From Candidatus Nitrotoga fabula (GTDB lineage: Bacteria; Pseudomonadota; Gammaproteobacteria; Burkholderiales; Gallionellaceae): 64,000 nt of DNA. Below are positions 41,803 through 53,198 of this stretch, piece by piece. Each line of letters opens with the position of its first letter. Position 1 is the stretch's first letter. Made by a program: the position numbers and the translations under genes. Under the pieces are notes generated by a model. The model did not search any database. It was not told the DNA's origin and saw only the letters and a program-made list of their open reading frames with translations. Where the stretch lies: contig NZ_CAJNBL010000021.1 in NCBI RefSeq assembly GCF_905221025.1, forward strand, positions 1 through 64,000, read 5' to 3'.

Positions 41803-43479
41803 ATGTCTGTTGTGTTAAATTTTAGGTCACATCTTTCAGATTTGTTTGCTCAGGCAGTGCGCATAGTAGCACCTGAAGTGACAGAAATCGACATCGTGAT
41901 CGAGCGTCCAAAACATGTGCAGCACGGGGATTATGCCTGCAACCTGGCAATGCAGCTTGCCAGATTGTTGCGCAAAGCTCCGAATGAAATCGCACGGTCC
42001 CTGATTACGGCCTTGCCGACATCGCATGTGGTGGAAAAGGTGGAGATTGCAGGGGCAGGTTTTATCAATATATTCATTACGGTAGCAGCCAAACAGAATG
42101 TGGTTCATGGCGTGCTGCGTGCTGGTATGGGATATGGCCACATTCATCTGGGTGCGGGGCGAAAATTACAGGTGGAGTTTGTTTCCGCAAATCCAACGGG
42201 ACCGTTGCATGTGGGACATGGTCGGGGTGCGGCTGTCGGTGATTGTTTGTGCCGTGTATTGCAGGCTGCAGGTTGGAACGTAACACGGGAATTTTATTAT
42301 AACGATGCTGGCGTACAGATTGACAACCTTGCCATCTCTGTTCAGTTACGTTGTATGGGGATTTCACCGGATGACCTGTCTTGGCCTGAGAATGGCTATC
42401 GTGGCGAATATATTGCCGATGTTGCCCGTGCGTACATGGCTCAAGAAATGGTGGAAGCGGATGATCAGCATGTTCAGGCATCAGGTGATATTGGCGATCT
42501 CCGTGCTATTCGTTCTTTTTCGGTAGCTTATCTGCGCAGCGAACAGGATCTTGATTTGCGTGCATTCGGGGTAAATTTTGATGTGTATTCTCTGGAGTCG
42601 GCCTTGTATACCGATGGTAAAGTGGAAGAAACCGTCAACAGGCTCATTGCTAGTGGTTATACATATGAACAAGACAATGCGCTATGGTTGCGCACTACAG
42701 ACTTTGGGGATGACAAAGACCGTGTAATGCGGAAGAGTGATGGAAGCTATACCTATTTTGTGCCAGATGTAGCTTATCACCTGGATAAATGGCGTCGTGG
42801 TTTTGTGCGTGTCATCAATGAACAGGGAGCAGATCATCATAGCACTATCACTCGCGTGCGTGCGGGGTTGCAGGCTTTAGACGCTGGAATTCCGCCAGAC
42901 TGGCCGGATTATGTGCTTCATCAGATGGTAACAGTATTGCGGAATGGTGAAGAGGTAAAAATTTCCAAACGGGCTGGCAGCTACGTGACATTGCGCGACT
43001 TGATCGATGAAGTAGGTTGTGATGCAACACGTTTTTTCCTTGCTGCTCGTCATCCTGATTCCCAACTGGTATTTGATATTGACCTGGCTAAATCGAAGAG
43101 CAATGAGAACCCTGTGTATTATATTCAATACGCCCATGCGCGTATTTGTAGTGTACTGGGACAATGGAAAGGCGATATAGCGGAATTGCACCGCGCCAAT
43201 GTCAGTGTACTGGATAGTGAAAATGAGCGAGCGTTACTGCAGCACTTGATTGATTACCCGCAGGTGATTGAGAGTGCGGCGAAAGATTTGGCTCCTCATC
43301 TGATCGCCTTTTTTTTGAAAGACTTGGCTGCTGATCTCCACGGTTATTACAATGCTACTCGTTTTCTGGTTGAAGATGAAGATATCAAGCTGGCACGACT
43401 GGCTTTGATTGCTGCGGTGGCCCAGGTAATGCGTAATGGGCTGGCTCTTTTGGGGGTTTCTGCGCCGGCAAAAATGTGA
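41803..43479 (+). CDS. argS: Arginyl-tRNA synthetase
   Basis: Class I aminoacyl-tRNA synthetase charging tRNA-Arg. The N-terminal additional domain is followed by [24 protein letters not shown] with the HIGH-type HVGH, then the catalytic core with [21 protein letters not shown] as the KMSKS equivalent, and a C-terminal anticodon-binding helical domain (ARICSVL). 558 residues, normal length. A TATAAT hexamer at 41773-41778 may be its -10 element, but the -35 is poor. Confidence 0.96.
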   Translation: MSVVLNFRSHLSDLFAQAVRIVAPEVTEIDIVIERPKHVQHGDYACNLAMQLARLLRKAPNEIARSLITALPTSHVVEKVEIAGAGFINIFITVAAKQNVVHGVLRAGMGYGHIHLGAGRKLQVEFVSANPTGPLHVGHGRGAAVGDCLCRVLQAAGWNVTREFYYNDAGVQIDNLAISVQLRCMGISPDDLSWPENGYRGEYIADVARAYMAQEMVEADDQHVQASGDIGDLRAIRSFSVAYLRSEQDLDLRAFGVNFDVYSLESALYTDGKVEETVNRLIASGYTYEQDNALWLRTTDFGDDKDRVMRKSDGSYTYFVPDVAYHLDKWRRGFVRVINEQGADHHSTITRVRAGLQALDAGIPPDWPDYVLHQMVTVLRNGEEVKISKRAGSYVTLRDLIDEVGCDATRFFLAARHPDSQLVFDIDLAKSKSNENPVYYIQYAHARICSVLGQWKGDIAELHRANVSVLDSENERALLQHLIDYPQVIESAAKDLAPHLIAFFLKDLAADLHGYYNATRFLVEDEDIKLARLALIAAVAQVMRNGLALLGVSAPAKM

Positions 43480-43602
43480 GCCGGGTTGGTTCCGATGCTT
43501 GTAAGTATCTGAAAGCTAGTAATGAATTGCAGAGTGACCTTTTTGTCTGGGTTCGGCTGCACTCCTGGGAGCGGCAGGTGATGTTTATGAAGGAATGGCG
43601 AA

Positions 43603-44220
43603 ATGAGTAAATACAGTAATACTCGATCTGCACCTTCGCGGCGGGGTAGCTCGCTACTGACCGGGATATTGGTCGGCATGGTGGTTGGTTTGCTTATTGC
43701 TGGCGGGGTTGCGTGGTACATTTTGAAGACACCGAGTGCATTTATCGAGAATGTAACGAATGGAAAATCAAAACTTGTGGCCGATGCTCCGGTTAAAAGC
43801 GGTCAAGAAGGAGGCAACCCATCGAATTCTGGCTCGAATGAGGGGGGGGGTAAGCCACGTTTTGAATTTTATAAGGTGTTGACTGACACACAGGATGTTT
43901 CGGTGCCTATACCCAAGACTATCGAAAGTCCTGCCGTGCAGCAGCGGAGTCAGCCGGTGCAGGCTGCTGGCCAAGCTCCCGAGAAAGAAATGTATCTGTT
44001 GCAGGTGGGTTCATTTCCCAATGCGGTTGACGCAGATAATTTGAAAGCCAGGCTGGCTATGCTTGGTCTGGAAGCTAGCGTGCAGGTGGCAGAGGTTCCT
44101 GATAAAGGCGTATGGCATCGGGTGCATATGGGCCCTTATGCGGGCAGGGAAGAAGTAAAAAATGTGCAGCTGATTTTGAAACAAAACGGGATAAGCGCCA
44201 CTCCAATTCTTGCTCGTTAA
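43603..44220 (+). CDS. SPOR-domain membrane protein (FtsN-like)
   Basis: A 205-residue bitopic inner-membrane protein. After a short basic N-terminus, one transmembrane segment spans about residues 19-44 (LLTGILVGMVVGLLIAGGVAWYI), then a low-complexity periplasmic linker, then a SPOR domain at about 127-203 (YLLQVGSFPNAVDADNLKARL, VWHRVHMGPYAGREEV). SPOR domains bind denuded septal glycans, so a cell-division or envelope role is likely. A run of nine G lies in the linker (43842-43850). It follows argS, as in many betaproteobacteria, and precedes dsbA. Confidence 0.88.
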   Translation: MSKYSNTRSAPSRRGSSLLTGILVGMVVGLLIAGGVAWYILKTPSAFIENVTNGKSKLVADAPVKSGQEGGNPSNSGSNEGGGKPRFEFYKVLTDTQDVSVPIPKTIESPAVQQRSQPVQAAGQAPEKEMYLLQVGSFPNAVDADNLKARLAMLGLEASVQVAEVPDKGVWHRVHMGPYAGREEVKNVQLILKQNGISATPILAR

Positions 44221-44470
44221 ATTGTAATGGGCATTGTTAGGGAATACAGGTATTGTTTAATTTTGAAATTTTAAAATTGTACCCGAATGGTTGATTTGTA
44301 TATTCTGGCTTGTCGAAGTATCAATCGTCGCGAGAACGACGGGATTGTGAATGTGTAGTGTGTTTTTTTGTCAGGGTGATAAAAACGTACGCAGAAAAAA
44401 CAGTATAGGTGACGTGTTGTATTTTCTTGTTAATTTTTAAAAGCAGTATTAATTTTGCATGGAGAATAAT

Positions 44471-45094
44471 ATGAGATTCATCAAGCAGATTGTTGCGGTT
44501 TTGGCGTTGCTATGTGCTAGTCAGGTTTTTGCCGGACTCGAACCTGGTAAGGATTATAAAGTGCTCAATACACCTCAGCCAACCCGTACAGGCAGTAAAA
44601 TTGAAGTGTTGGAATTTTTTTTCTACGGCTGTTCGCACTGTTTCAAGATGCATCCTCCGCTGACTTCCTGGGAAAAGAGAATGGCGAAGGAGGTCGAGCT
44701 GGTCTATATTCCTACAATTTTCAGTAGTTCTTGGGAGCCGATGGCGAGAACTTTTTACTCTCTTGAAATATTGGGACAGCAAAAGCAGTTGCATGATGAA
44801 TTGTTCAATGCCTGGAACGTCAATAATATTGATTTGAGGGATGAAGCCAAAATTACTGAATTTGTGGGGCAGCAGGGCGTTGATCGGAAAAAATTTAACG
44901 AAGCCTATAATTCCTTTGCCATGCAAAGCAAGGTTACGCGCAGCAAGCAGCTCCAGCAGATATATGGAATCCGTGCTACCCCATCTTTTATAGTGGACGG
45001 GAAATATCTGGTTAGTGGTCTGGGTCCAGAAGAAACGATAAAAGTGCTGGATGCTCTGATTGATAAAGTGCGCAGAGCACGCGCAGGGAAATAA
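44471..45094 (+). CDS. dsbA: Thiol:disulfide interchange protein DsbA
   Basis: Periplasmic oxidase that introduces disulfides into secreted proteins. From ATG 44471 (GGAGA upstream) the 207-residue precursor has a signal peptide ending in QVFAG near residue 22, then the thioredoxin-fold active site FYGCSHC with the Cys pair at 54 and 57, and the cis-Pro loop RATPSFIVDG. The dipeptide between the cysteines (Ser-His) differs from the Pro-His of E. coli DsbA but is common in betaproteobacterial homologues. The partner DsbB is not in the window. Confidence 0.93.
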   Translation: MRFIKQIVAVLALLCASQVFAGLEPGKDYKVLNTPQPTRTGSKIEVLEFFFYGCSHCFKMHPPLTSWEKRMAKEVELVYIPTIFSSSWEPMARTFYSLEILGQQKQLHDELFNAWNVNNIDLRDEAKITEFVGQQGVDRKKFNEAYNSFAMQSKVTRSKQLQQIYGIRATPSFIVDGKYLVSGLGPEETIKVLDALIDKVRRARAGK

Positions 45095-45121
45095 CAGCGT
45101 GTTGTGTAATGTATTTAAACA

Positions 45122-45158
45122 GGACGGCCTACTTGGTAGAGTGGGTCGTCCATTTTTT
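45122..45158 (+). terminator. Putative rho-independent terminator after dsbA
   Basis: GGACG (45122-45126) pairs with CGTCC (45147-45151), with extra CC/GG pairing inside, followed by an A and a run of six T (45153-45158). It lies about 30 bases downstream of the dsbA stop and separates it from the convergent gatB. Confidence 0.55.
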
Positions 45159-45321
45159 GGTTATCTAAAGTACTTGGGACCGATTGCTTCCTGGACCCCG
45201 ATGGGTGATAGGCAATCTGTATACCCTTACCCGATTTTCTTTGAAAATAGGTTTGCCGCATTTGCCATGCATGCGTGAATCGTACGTTTTTGTTGGCGTA
45301 CAAGTTGGCAGTGCGCTGGTT

Positions 45322-46770
45322 TTAACCCGCTAATTTGCGTTTCAATATTTCATTCATCTGGGCCGGATTAGCTTTTCCTTTGCTGGCTTTCATTGCGAGA
45401 CCCGCAAAAAATCCGAACAATTTTTCCTTGCCGTTTCGATATTCAGCAACCTGTGACGGATTGGAAGCAATAATTTCTTCTATCATGGCCTCCATCGCGC
45501 CAGTATCGGACATTTGCTTTAATCCTTTTGTGTCAATTATGGCATCCGGCTCACCTCCCTCACTCCAAAGAGTCTTAAAAACTTCCTTGGCGGCGGTACT
45601 TGAAATGGTTCCATCCACAATTCTTTTGAGTATGCAGCCAAGTTGCCGGGGCGAGATCGGGCATTGAGTGATATCGAGGCTTTGACGGTTCAGGGAGGCA
45701 TTTATGTCACCCATAAGCCAGTTGGCGCAAAGTTTGGCCTCGTTGGGGACTTCGTTGAGCGTTGCTTCGAAGAAATCTGCCATTTCCCGGGAGGATGTTA
45801 ATGTGTTTGCATCGTAAGCGGATAGCCCGAAATCGGCGGTATAGTGTGCTTGTTTGGACAGAGGCAATTCTGGAAGTGAGCTACGTATCTGCTCGATCCA
45901 TTCATCGTCAATTACAACTGGCAGCAGGTCAGGATCTGGAAAGTAGCGGTAATCCTGCGCATCTTCTTTGCTGCGCATGGAACGGGTTTCACCTTTTTCG
46001 GTGTCAAATAGTACGGTTGCCTGCTGGATGGAGCCGCCACCTTCGAGTGTATCAATCTGCCACTGTGCTTCATATTCAATTGCCTGCTGCAGAAAACGGA
46101 ATGAGTTCAGGTTTTTGATTTCGCGCCGTGTACCCAATTCTTTTCCCGGGCGACGTATGGAAACGTTGGCATCGCAACGGAATGAGCCTTCCTGCATGTT
46201 GCCATCGCAGATGCCGATCCAGCGTACCAAGGTATGAAGCATTCTGGCATAGGACACGGCTTCGGCAGCAGAGCGCATATCCGGCTCCGATACAATTTCC
46301 AGGAGGGGTGTTCCGGCGCGGTTTAGATCAATTCCGGTTAGCCCCTGAATGTCTTCATGCAAGGATTTTCCAGCATCTTCTTCAAGGTGTGCACGGGTAA
46401 TCCGCACCGTTTTTTCGTAAGTCTGGCCATTTGTCCCTGTAGGAACCTGAATAGTCAGGGAGCCTTGTCCGACTATTGGTAAATCAAACTGGCTGATCTG
46501 GTATCCTTTGGGCAGGTCGGGATAAAAATAATTTTTGCGCGAAAATACTGAGCGTGGAGCAATGTGCGCGCCTACTGAAAGGCCAAACTTGATTGCGCGT
46601 TCCACGGCGCCGCGATTCAACATGGGTAATACACCTGGCAGTGCCAAATCTATTGCACAGGCCTGGGTATTGGGTTCTGCCCCAAATGCGGTGGGAGCGC
46701 CAGAAAAGATCTTGCTGCAGGTCGATAGTTGAACATGTACTTCTAATCCGATCACAATTTCCCAATGCAT
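45322..46770 (-). CDS. gatB: Asp/Glu-tRNA amidotransferase subunit B
   Basis: Kinase/transamidase subunit of GatCAB, which converts Glu-tRNA(Gln) and Asp-tRNA(Asn) to their amides. The 482-residue chain has the cradle-domain start [14 protein letters not shown], the [14 protein letters not shown] loop, the [11 protein letters not shown] segment with metal-binding residues, [15 protein letters not shown], and a C-terminal helical and YqeY-like tail. It starts 11 bases after gatA. The operon order gatC-gatA-gatB is conserved. Confidence 0.97.
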   Translation of the reverse strand: MHWEIVIGLEVHVQLSTCSKIFSGAPTAFGAEPNTQACAIDLALPGVLPMLNRGAVERAIKFGLSVGAHIAPRSVFSRKNYFYPDLPKGYQISQFDLPIVGQGSLTIQVPTGTNGQTYEKTVRITRAHLEEDAGKSLHEDIQGLTGIDLNRAGTPLLEIVSEPDMRSAAEAVSYARMLHTLVRWIGICDGNMQEGSFRCDANVSIRRPGKELGTRREIKNLNSFRFLQQAIEYEAQWQIDTLEGGGSIQQATVLFDTEKGETRSMRSKEDAQDYRYFPDPDLLPVVIDDEWIEQIRSSLPELPLSKQAHYTADFGLSAYDANTLTSSREMADFFEATLNEVPNEAKLCANWLMGDINASLNRQSLDITQCPISPRQLGCILKRIVDGTISSTAAKEVFKTLWSEGGEPDAIIDTKGLKQMSDTGAMEAMIEEIIASNPSQVAEYRNGKEKLFGFFAGLAMKASKGKANPAQMNEILKRKLAG

Positions 46771-46781
46771 GGCGTGGCTCC

Positions 46782-48242
46782 TTACACCTCGATATGTTGC
46801 GGAGAGCGGGTATGCCAGTCGGCCACCTGCTGATATTGATGCGCCACGTTAAGCATGCGAGCCTCTTCGAAATAATTACCGATAATTTGCAGGCCAATAG
46901 GCAGGCCATTGTTGCTGAATCCGGCAGGAATCGACATCCCGGGCAGGCCTGCAAGGTTCACTGCGATGGTATAAATGTCAGAAAGGTACATCTGCACCGG
47001 GTCGTCGTTTTTTTCTCCCAGATTAAAAGCAGTGGTAGGAGTTGTAGGTCCCATGATGACGTCGCACTGCTTGAATGCCTCGACAAAATCTTGTGCGATT
47101 AGGCGGCGAATTTTTTGCGCCTGCAAATAATATGCATCGTAATAACCATGCGACAGCACGTAGGTGCCGATCATGATGCGGCGTTTTACTTCCGCGCCGA
47201 ATCCTTGGGCACGGGATTTTTCATACATTTCCGCTAGATTGGCATATCCGGATGCGCGGTAGCCGTAACGTACCCCGTCAAATCTGGACAGGTTGCTGGA
47301 GGCTTCTGCCGGGGCCAATACATAATATACAGGGACAGACAGGCTAGAGTTGGGCAGATGGATATCTACTATTCGGGCACCTAATTTTTTATATTCAGCA
47401 ATAGCTGATTCAATTGCATTGGCGACATCAGAGTGGACGCCTTCGGTGAAGAACTCTTTGGGCAGACCGATGCGCAGACCGTTCAGCGGTGTGTTTAGAT
47501 TTCGCGTGTAGTCCTCGGGTTCACGTTGCAGACTGGTGGAGTCGCGTGCGTCGAATCCTGCCATTGCATTTAAAAGTAAAGACAAGTCCTCTGCGCTACG
47601 AGCCATGGGTCCCGCCTGGTCCAAGCTGGATGCAAAAGCAACCATACCATAGCGCGATATTACGCCGTAGGTTGGCTTCAGGCCAGATATGCCACATAGT
47701 GCAGCAGGCTGGCGGATTGAGCCGCCTGTGTCGGTTCCGGTGGCGGCAGCACACATGCGGGCTGATATAGCTGCTGCACTGCCGCCAGAGCTTCCGCCCG
47801 GAACACTGTTGCGATTCCATGGGTTTTTTACCTTGCCAAAGAAAGATGTTTCATTGCTGGAGCCCATGGCAAATTCGTCCATGTTGGTTTTTCCAAGATT
47901 CACAGCACCGGCGCGATTAAACTGTTCAATGACATGAGCATCATAGGGAGCAATAAAATTGCTCAGCATTTTGGATCCGCATGTGGTGCGCCAGCCCTTG
48001 GCGCAGAATATATCTTTTTGGGCAATGGGAATGCCTGTCAAAGCGTGCGTATGAGATAGTGCTAGTTGGGTATCTGCTGCGCGGGCTTGCTGCAGACTCA
48101 GTTCTTCATTAACTGTGATGTAGGCATTGAGTTCTGGATTGAGTGCTGCAATGCGCTTGAGGTAAAGCTGAGTCAGTTCAACACTGGAAATTTTTTTGCT
48201 GCGCAATGCAGCGCCTAGCTGTGACAGACTGGAAGTTAACAT
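46782..48242 (-). CDS. gatA: Asp/Glu-tRNA amidotransferase subunit A
   Basis: Amidase-signature glutaminase subunit of GatCAB. The Ser-cisSer-Lys triad is visible: the Lys in [10 protein letters not shown] near residue 77, and the Ser residues in the [11 protein letters not shown] block and [13 protein letters not shown] around 150-180. 486 residues, full length. It lies 23 bases after gatC on the same strand. Confidence 0.97.
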   Translation of the reverse strand: MLTSSLSQLGAALRSKKISSVELTQLYLKRIAALNPELNAYITVNEELSLQQARAADTQLALSHTHALTGIPIAQKDIFCAKGWRTTCGSKMLSNFIAPYDAHVIEQFNRAGAVNLGKTNMDEFAMGSSNETSFFGKVKNPWNRNSVPGGSSGGSAAAISARMCAAATGTDTGGSIRQPAALCGISGLKPTYGVISRYGMVAFASSLDQAGPMARSAEDLSLLLNAMAGFDARDSTSLQREPEDYTRNLNTPLNGLRIGLPKEFFTEGVHSDVANAIESAIAEYKKLGARIVDIHLPNSSLSVPVYYVLAPAEASSNLSRFDGVRYGYRASGYANLAEMYEKSRAQGFGAEVKRRIMIGTYVLSHGYYDAYYLQAQKIRRLIAQDFVEAFKQCDVIMGPTTPTTAFNLGEKNDDPVQMYLSDIYTIAVNLAGLPGMSIPAGFSNNGLPIGLQIIGNYFEEARMLNVAHQYQQVADWHTRSPQHIEV

Positions 48243-48265
48243 GACCTTAGGTTTGATGCAGATGG

Positions 48266-48553
48266 TTATTCGATGACTTGGGGGACCAGGTACAACCCGT
48301 TCTTGACTTGGGGGGCTGCAGATTGAAATAGCTCACGTTGATTGGTTTCTGTGACCGTGTCCTCACGTAATCGCTGGGATATGTCCTGAGCGTGTGACAT
48401 CGGTTCGATGCCATGGGTATCGACCGCCTGCATTTCAGCGATCAGGCCGAAGATACTTGAAAGCTGGGAATGTGCAATTTGCGCTTCATCTTCAGTTAAC
48501 CCAAGCCGAGCTAGTCGGGCAATCTTGAAGACATCATCAATACTGAGCAACAT
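48266..48553 (-). CDS. gatC: Asp/Glu-tRNA amidotransferase subunit C
   Basis: Small belt subunit that tethers GatA and GatB. The 95-residue protein has the family start [20 protein letters not shown], the middle [16 protein letters not shown] and the terminal [20 protein letters not shown]. First gene of gatCAB, divergent from mreB across 116 bases. Confidence 0.95.
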   Translation of the reverse strand: MLLSIDDVFKIARLARLGLTEDEAQIAHSQLSSIFGLIAEMQAVDTHGIEPMSHAQDISQRLREDTVTETNQRELFQSAAPQVKNGLYLVPQVIE

Positions 48554-48624
48554 AGTCTGAGAATTCTTTATTAAACGTACTTTGATAGGGTATCATAATA
48601 ATCTATCCGGATTATTTTTTTTAG

Positions 48625-49713
<1,089 letters not shown>

Positions 49714-49870
49714 ATTTTTGATTGGATAAGTCATAAATAAATGTAATCCGCTACAGCCTGACCATGATTTTATTTTCTCTGGACAGACCATTTTTTAATG
49801 AATGGAGAGAGAAGGAATGTTGCGTTATAATTAATTATTTGTAAGCAGGAATGGCTGTTGGAATGCCATA

Positions 49871-50782
49871 ATGGAACAAAATCAGCCTCTTCGCTTCTTC
49901 CATCGGGGTCCTTCTCCTGCAATTCGGCTGGGCCTGTTCGTGGTGCTTTCGTTAATCTTGTTGCTGGTCGATGTAAAATACCAGTATCTGGAAACCGCCC
50001 GAAGTGGGCTCACATTTCTTGTCTACCCTTTGCAGAGGCTGGTCACGGTTCCAAGCGCACTGTGGCACGGGGTGGGAGATTATTTTATTACTCACGACCA
50101 ACTGGTTCGCGACAATGCCGAGTTACGCCGCTTGAATATCCAGGCTGCTTCAAAGTTGCAGCAATTTGCAGTGTTAAAGTCCGAAAATCAGCACTTGCGT
50201 AACCTTCTGTCAGTGCAGCAGCGTGCCGATTATTCCATGCAACTTGCCGAGATTCTGTATGCCGCAAGAGACATTTTTAATCGCAAGGTGTTCCTGGACA
50301 AGGGTACGCAGGAAAATGTAGAGGCAGGACAGATCGTAATGGATGAAAGCGGTATCGTTGGCCAGGTTACGCGTGTTTATCCCTGGATGAGCGAAGTGAC
50401 ACTGATAACCGACAAGGATCATTCCGTACCGGTTCAGGTATTGCGGAATGGGTTGCGATCGGTTGTATTTGGTACTGGTGATACCAGTAGGCTGACGTTG
50501 CGCTATATGCCACCCAGTTCGGACATTCAGAATGGTGATGTCCTGGTGACTTCCGGTATAGATGGTATTTATCCAGATGGTCTGCCGGTAGCCCGGGTAA
50601 TTCACGTTGAAAGAGATCCTGCCTATCCTTTTGCCCGTATTTTGTGCAGCCCGATTGCGGGCGTGGACCAGCGGCGTCAATTGATGATTCTGTCTACGAT
50701 TCAGAAATTCAAGGGACCGGATGGCGCAGAGGAAGAGATAGCCGGCAGCCCATCGAATAGCAGGCAGGCGGGTGGACGGTGA
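49871..50782 (+). CDS. mreC: Rod-shape-determining protein MreC
   Basis: Bitopic periplasmic scaffold linking MreB to the elongation peptidoglycan synthases. 303 residues: basic N-terminus, one membrane helix around 17-38 (AIRLGLFVVLSLILLLVDV), a coiled coil around 70-115 (RDNAELRRLNIQAASKLQQFAVLKSENQHLRNLL spans it), then the beta-barrel domain with DESGIVGQVTRVYPW and VTSGIDGIYPDGLPVA. The last bases overlap the GTG start of mreD. Confidence 0.96.
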   Translation: MEQNQPLRFFHRGPSPAIRLGLFVVLSLILLLVDVKYQYLETARSGLTFLVYPLQRLVTVPSALWHGVGDYFITHDQLVRDNAELRRLNIQAASKLQQFAVLKSENQHLRNLLSVQQRADYSMQLAEILYAARDIFNRKVFLDKGTQENVEAGQIVMDESGIVGQVTRVYPWMSEVTLITDKDHSVPVQVLRNGLRSVVFGTGDTSRLTLRYMPPSSDIQNGDVLVTSGIDGIYPDGLPVARVIHVERDPAYPFARILCSPIAGVDQRRQLMILSTIQKFKGPDGAEEEIAGSPSNSRQAGGR

Positions 50783-51297
50783 GAGATCGCACTTTGTCTG
50801 TCCAGGAGTTTCAGGCGCCGGACAGTCCCATACTTATCGCGGCCAGCCTGTGTGTCGCGTTGTTACTCAATTGGCTGCCGTGGCAAGGAATATGGCTGGA
50901 ATTTCGTCCGGATTTTCTGGCACTGGTGCTGTTGTACTGGTGTACGCACAAACCGTTACAGGTGGGGATTGGCATCGCATGGATGCTGGGCATACTGGCT
51001 GACGTGGTGGATGCAAGTTTTATCGGGCAGCATGCCATGGCGTATTCAGTGTTAGCATTCTGTGGCATATTGCTGCATCGCAGGCTGCTCATGTTCAATT
51101 TGCTCCAGCAGACACTGCAAATCTTTCCATTGCTATTGCTTGCTTATGCGGTTTATGCCGTAGTGCATTGGCTGCTGCGCGGAAATATTGTATGGGAATA
51201 CTTTCTCGGCTGCATACTGACAGCCCTTCTCTGGGCGCCTATGTCGATGTTGGTGCGAACCTTGAGGCGTTCGAGGAGCGTATCTGATCGGTTATGA
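50779..51297 (+). CDS. mreD: Rod-shape-determining protein MreD
   Basis: Polytopic inner-membrane component of the elongasome, 172 residues with about five hydrophobic helices and the recognisable RPDFLALVLLYW and GILADVVDASFIGQHA segments. It begins with GTG overlapping the mreC stop by four bases and ends overlapping the mrdA ATG by four bases, so the whole cluster is translationally coupled. Confidence 0.92.
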   Translation: MRDRTLSVQEFQAPDSPILIAASLCVALLLNWLPWQGIWLEFRPDFLALVLLYWCTHKPLQVGIGIAWMLGILADVVDASFIGQHAMAYSVLAFCGILLHRRLLMFNLLQQTLQIFPLLLLAYAVYAVVHWLLRGNIVWEYFLGCILTALLWAPMSMLVRTLRRSRSVSDRL

Positions 51298-53198
51298 AGC
51301 CCCATATTGAGTTTAAAGACACTCTCCGAGAGATTCATAATTTCCGTCAACGTCTGGCAATATGTATAGTGTTTGTGTTATTGCTTCTGTTAGTTCTTTT
51401 TTCGCGTTTTATTTATTTACAGGTGATACAGAAGAATCACTATCAGACTCTGGCAGAGAATAATCGTATCGCTGTCGTACCCATTGCACCCAGCCGTGGC
51501 CTGATACTCGACCGCAATGGCGTGGTTCTGGCACATAACTACTCGGCGTATACGCTGGAAATTACCTTAAGCAAAGTGCCAGACCTGCAGGAAACGATAG
51601 AAGAGCTGGCAAAGATAGTGGATATCCAGCCGGGTGATCGCAAGCGTTTTAAAAGAATGCTCGCGGATAACCGAAAATATGAAAGCCTACCCATTCGCAA
51701 CCGTCTGACTGATAGTGAAGTGGCGCGTTTCACCGGACAGCGCTATCGTTTTCCTGGGGTGGAAATCAAGGCGCGTTTATTCCGAGAGTACCCCCTTCAT
51801 GACCAGAGTTCTCATTTGGTTGGTTACATTGGCCGAATAAACAAGAATGAACTTGCGCATCTTGAAGAAGATGGGGTTAGTGCAAATTACCGCGGCTCTG
51901 ACTATATTGGAAAAACCGGTATCGAGCAGCATTATGAAAGTGAGTTGCACGGTATAACGGGTATCGAACAGGTAGAGGTTGATGCTGCTGGGCGTGAAGT
52001 CCGTGTGCTTTCCCGTACCCCTCCCATTCCGGGTAATAATCTGGTGCTAACGATAGATGCCAAATTGCAGGCGATTGCCGAGCAGGCATTCGGCAGCTAC
52101 AGGGGGGCGCTGGTGGCTATAGACCCAAGCAATGGGGAGGTATTGGCTTTCGTTAGCAAACCAGGCTACGATTCTAATCTGTTTGTTGATGGAATTGATG
52201 AGCAGAGCTGGAGCGAGCTGAATAATTCTCCGGATAGACCGCTGAATAACCGCGCAATACGCGGACAATATGCACCGGGTTCCACCATCAAGCCCTTCAT
52301 GGCACTGGCCGGGTTGCATTACAACAAACGCTCCCCGGATTACACGATCAGTGATCCGGGGTATTTCAGCCTACCCAATAGCCGACACCGATACCGTGAT
52401 TGGAAAAAAGAAGGGCACGGCAGCGTGGATTTGTTTAAATCAATCGTGGTGTCATGTGACACTTATTATTATGGGCTGGCTACGGATATTGGTGTTGACC
52501 ATATATATGATTATTTCTCCGGGTTCGGGTTTGGCAAGAAGACCGGAATCGATATGGAAGGTGAAGTTCCCGGCCTGCTGCCGTCGCAGGAATGGAAGAG
52601 AAGACGCTACAAGCAGAAATGGTATGTCGGTGATACCGTATCGGTTGGCATAGGTCAGGGTTATAGTCTGGTAACCCCGTTACAATTGGCTTATGCCACG
52701 GCAATACTGGCAAATGGTGGATCAGCACATCGTCCGCATTTGCTGAAGGAGGTGCAAATTCCGCGCACGAACGAAAGGCGTCCATTTGGAACCCATCTGG
52801 AATCTAGCCTCAATATCAATCCCGATCATCTTGCGCTGGTGAAAAAAGCGATGGTCGCGGTGACGCAGCCCGGAGGTACCGCTGCTCAAGCGGGAGCGGG
52901 GGCACCCTATGCTTTCGCTGGAAAAACTGGTACGGCTCAGGTAATAGGTATAAAACAAGGCGAAAGGTATATTGAGAGCCAGATTCAGGAACGGCATCGC
53001 GATCATGCCTGGTTCATGACCTTTGCGCCTGCAGACCAGCCCAAGATCGCTTTGGCGGTTTTGGTTGAAAACGGCGGGCATGGCAGTTCTACCGCTGCGC
53101 CAATTGCTCGCAAGATGCTGGATTACTTCCTGTTGGGCAAGCTTCCCCAGCCCTTGCAGCCAGTGGAGGGAGCAGAAGGGATCGATGAAGATGAATAA
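51294..53198 (+). CDS. mrdA: Penicillin-binding protein 2 (PBP2)
   Basis: Monofunctional class B transpeptidase of cell elongation. 634 residues: one N-terminal membrane helix around 21-44, dimerisation domain (RGLILDRNGVVLAHN), and the transpeptidase domain with catalytic PGSTIKPF (SxxK), SCDTYYY (SxD/N position) and GKTGTAQV (KTG). The last 14 bases overlap the start of rodA, its glycosyltransferase partner. Confidence 0.96.
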   Translation: MKPHIEFKDTLREIHNFRQRLAICIVFVLLLLLVLFSRFIYLQVIQKNHYQTLAENNRIAVVPIAPSRGLILDRNGVVLAHNYSAYTLEITLSKVPDLQETIEELAKIVDIQPGDRKRFKRMLADNRKYESLPIRNRLTDSEVARFTGQRYRFPGVEIKARLFREYPLHDQSSHLVGYIGRINKNELAHLEEDGVSANYRGSDYIGKTGIEQHYESELHGITGIEQVEVDAAGREVRVLSRTPPIPGNNLVLTIDAKLQAIAEQAFGSYRGALVAIDPSNGEVLAFVSKPGYDSNLFVDGIDEQSWSELNNSPDRPLNNRAIRGQYAPGSTIKPFMALAGLHYNKRSPDYTISDPGYFSLPNSRHRYRDWKKEGHGSVDLFKSIVVSCDTYYYGLATDIGVDHIYDYFSGFGFGKKTGIDMEGEVPGLLPSQEWKRRRYKQKWYVGDTVSVGIGQGYSLVTPLQLAYATAILANGGSAHRPHLLKEVQIPRTNERRPFGTHLESSLNINPDHLALVKKAMVAVTQPGGTAAQAGAGAPYAFAGKTGTAQVIGIKQGERYIESQIQERHRDHAWFMTFAPADQPKIALAVLVENGGHGSSTAAPIARKMLDYFLLGKLPQPLQPVEGAEGIDEDE

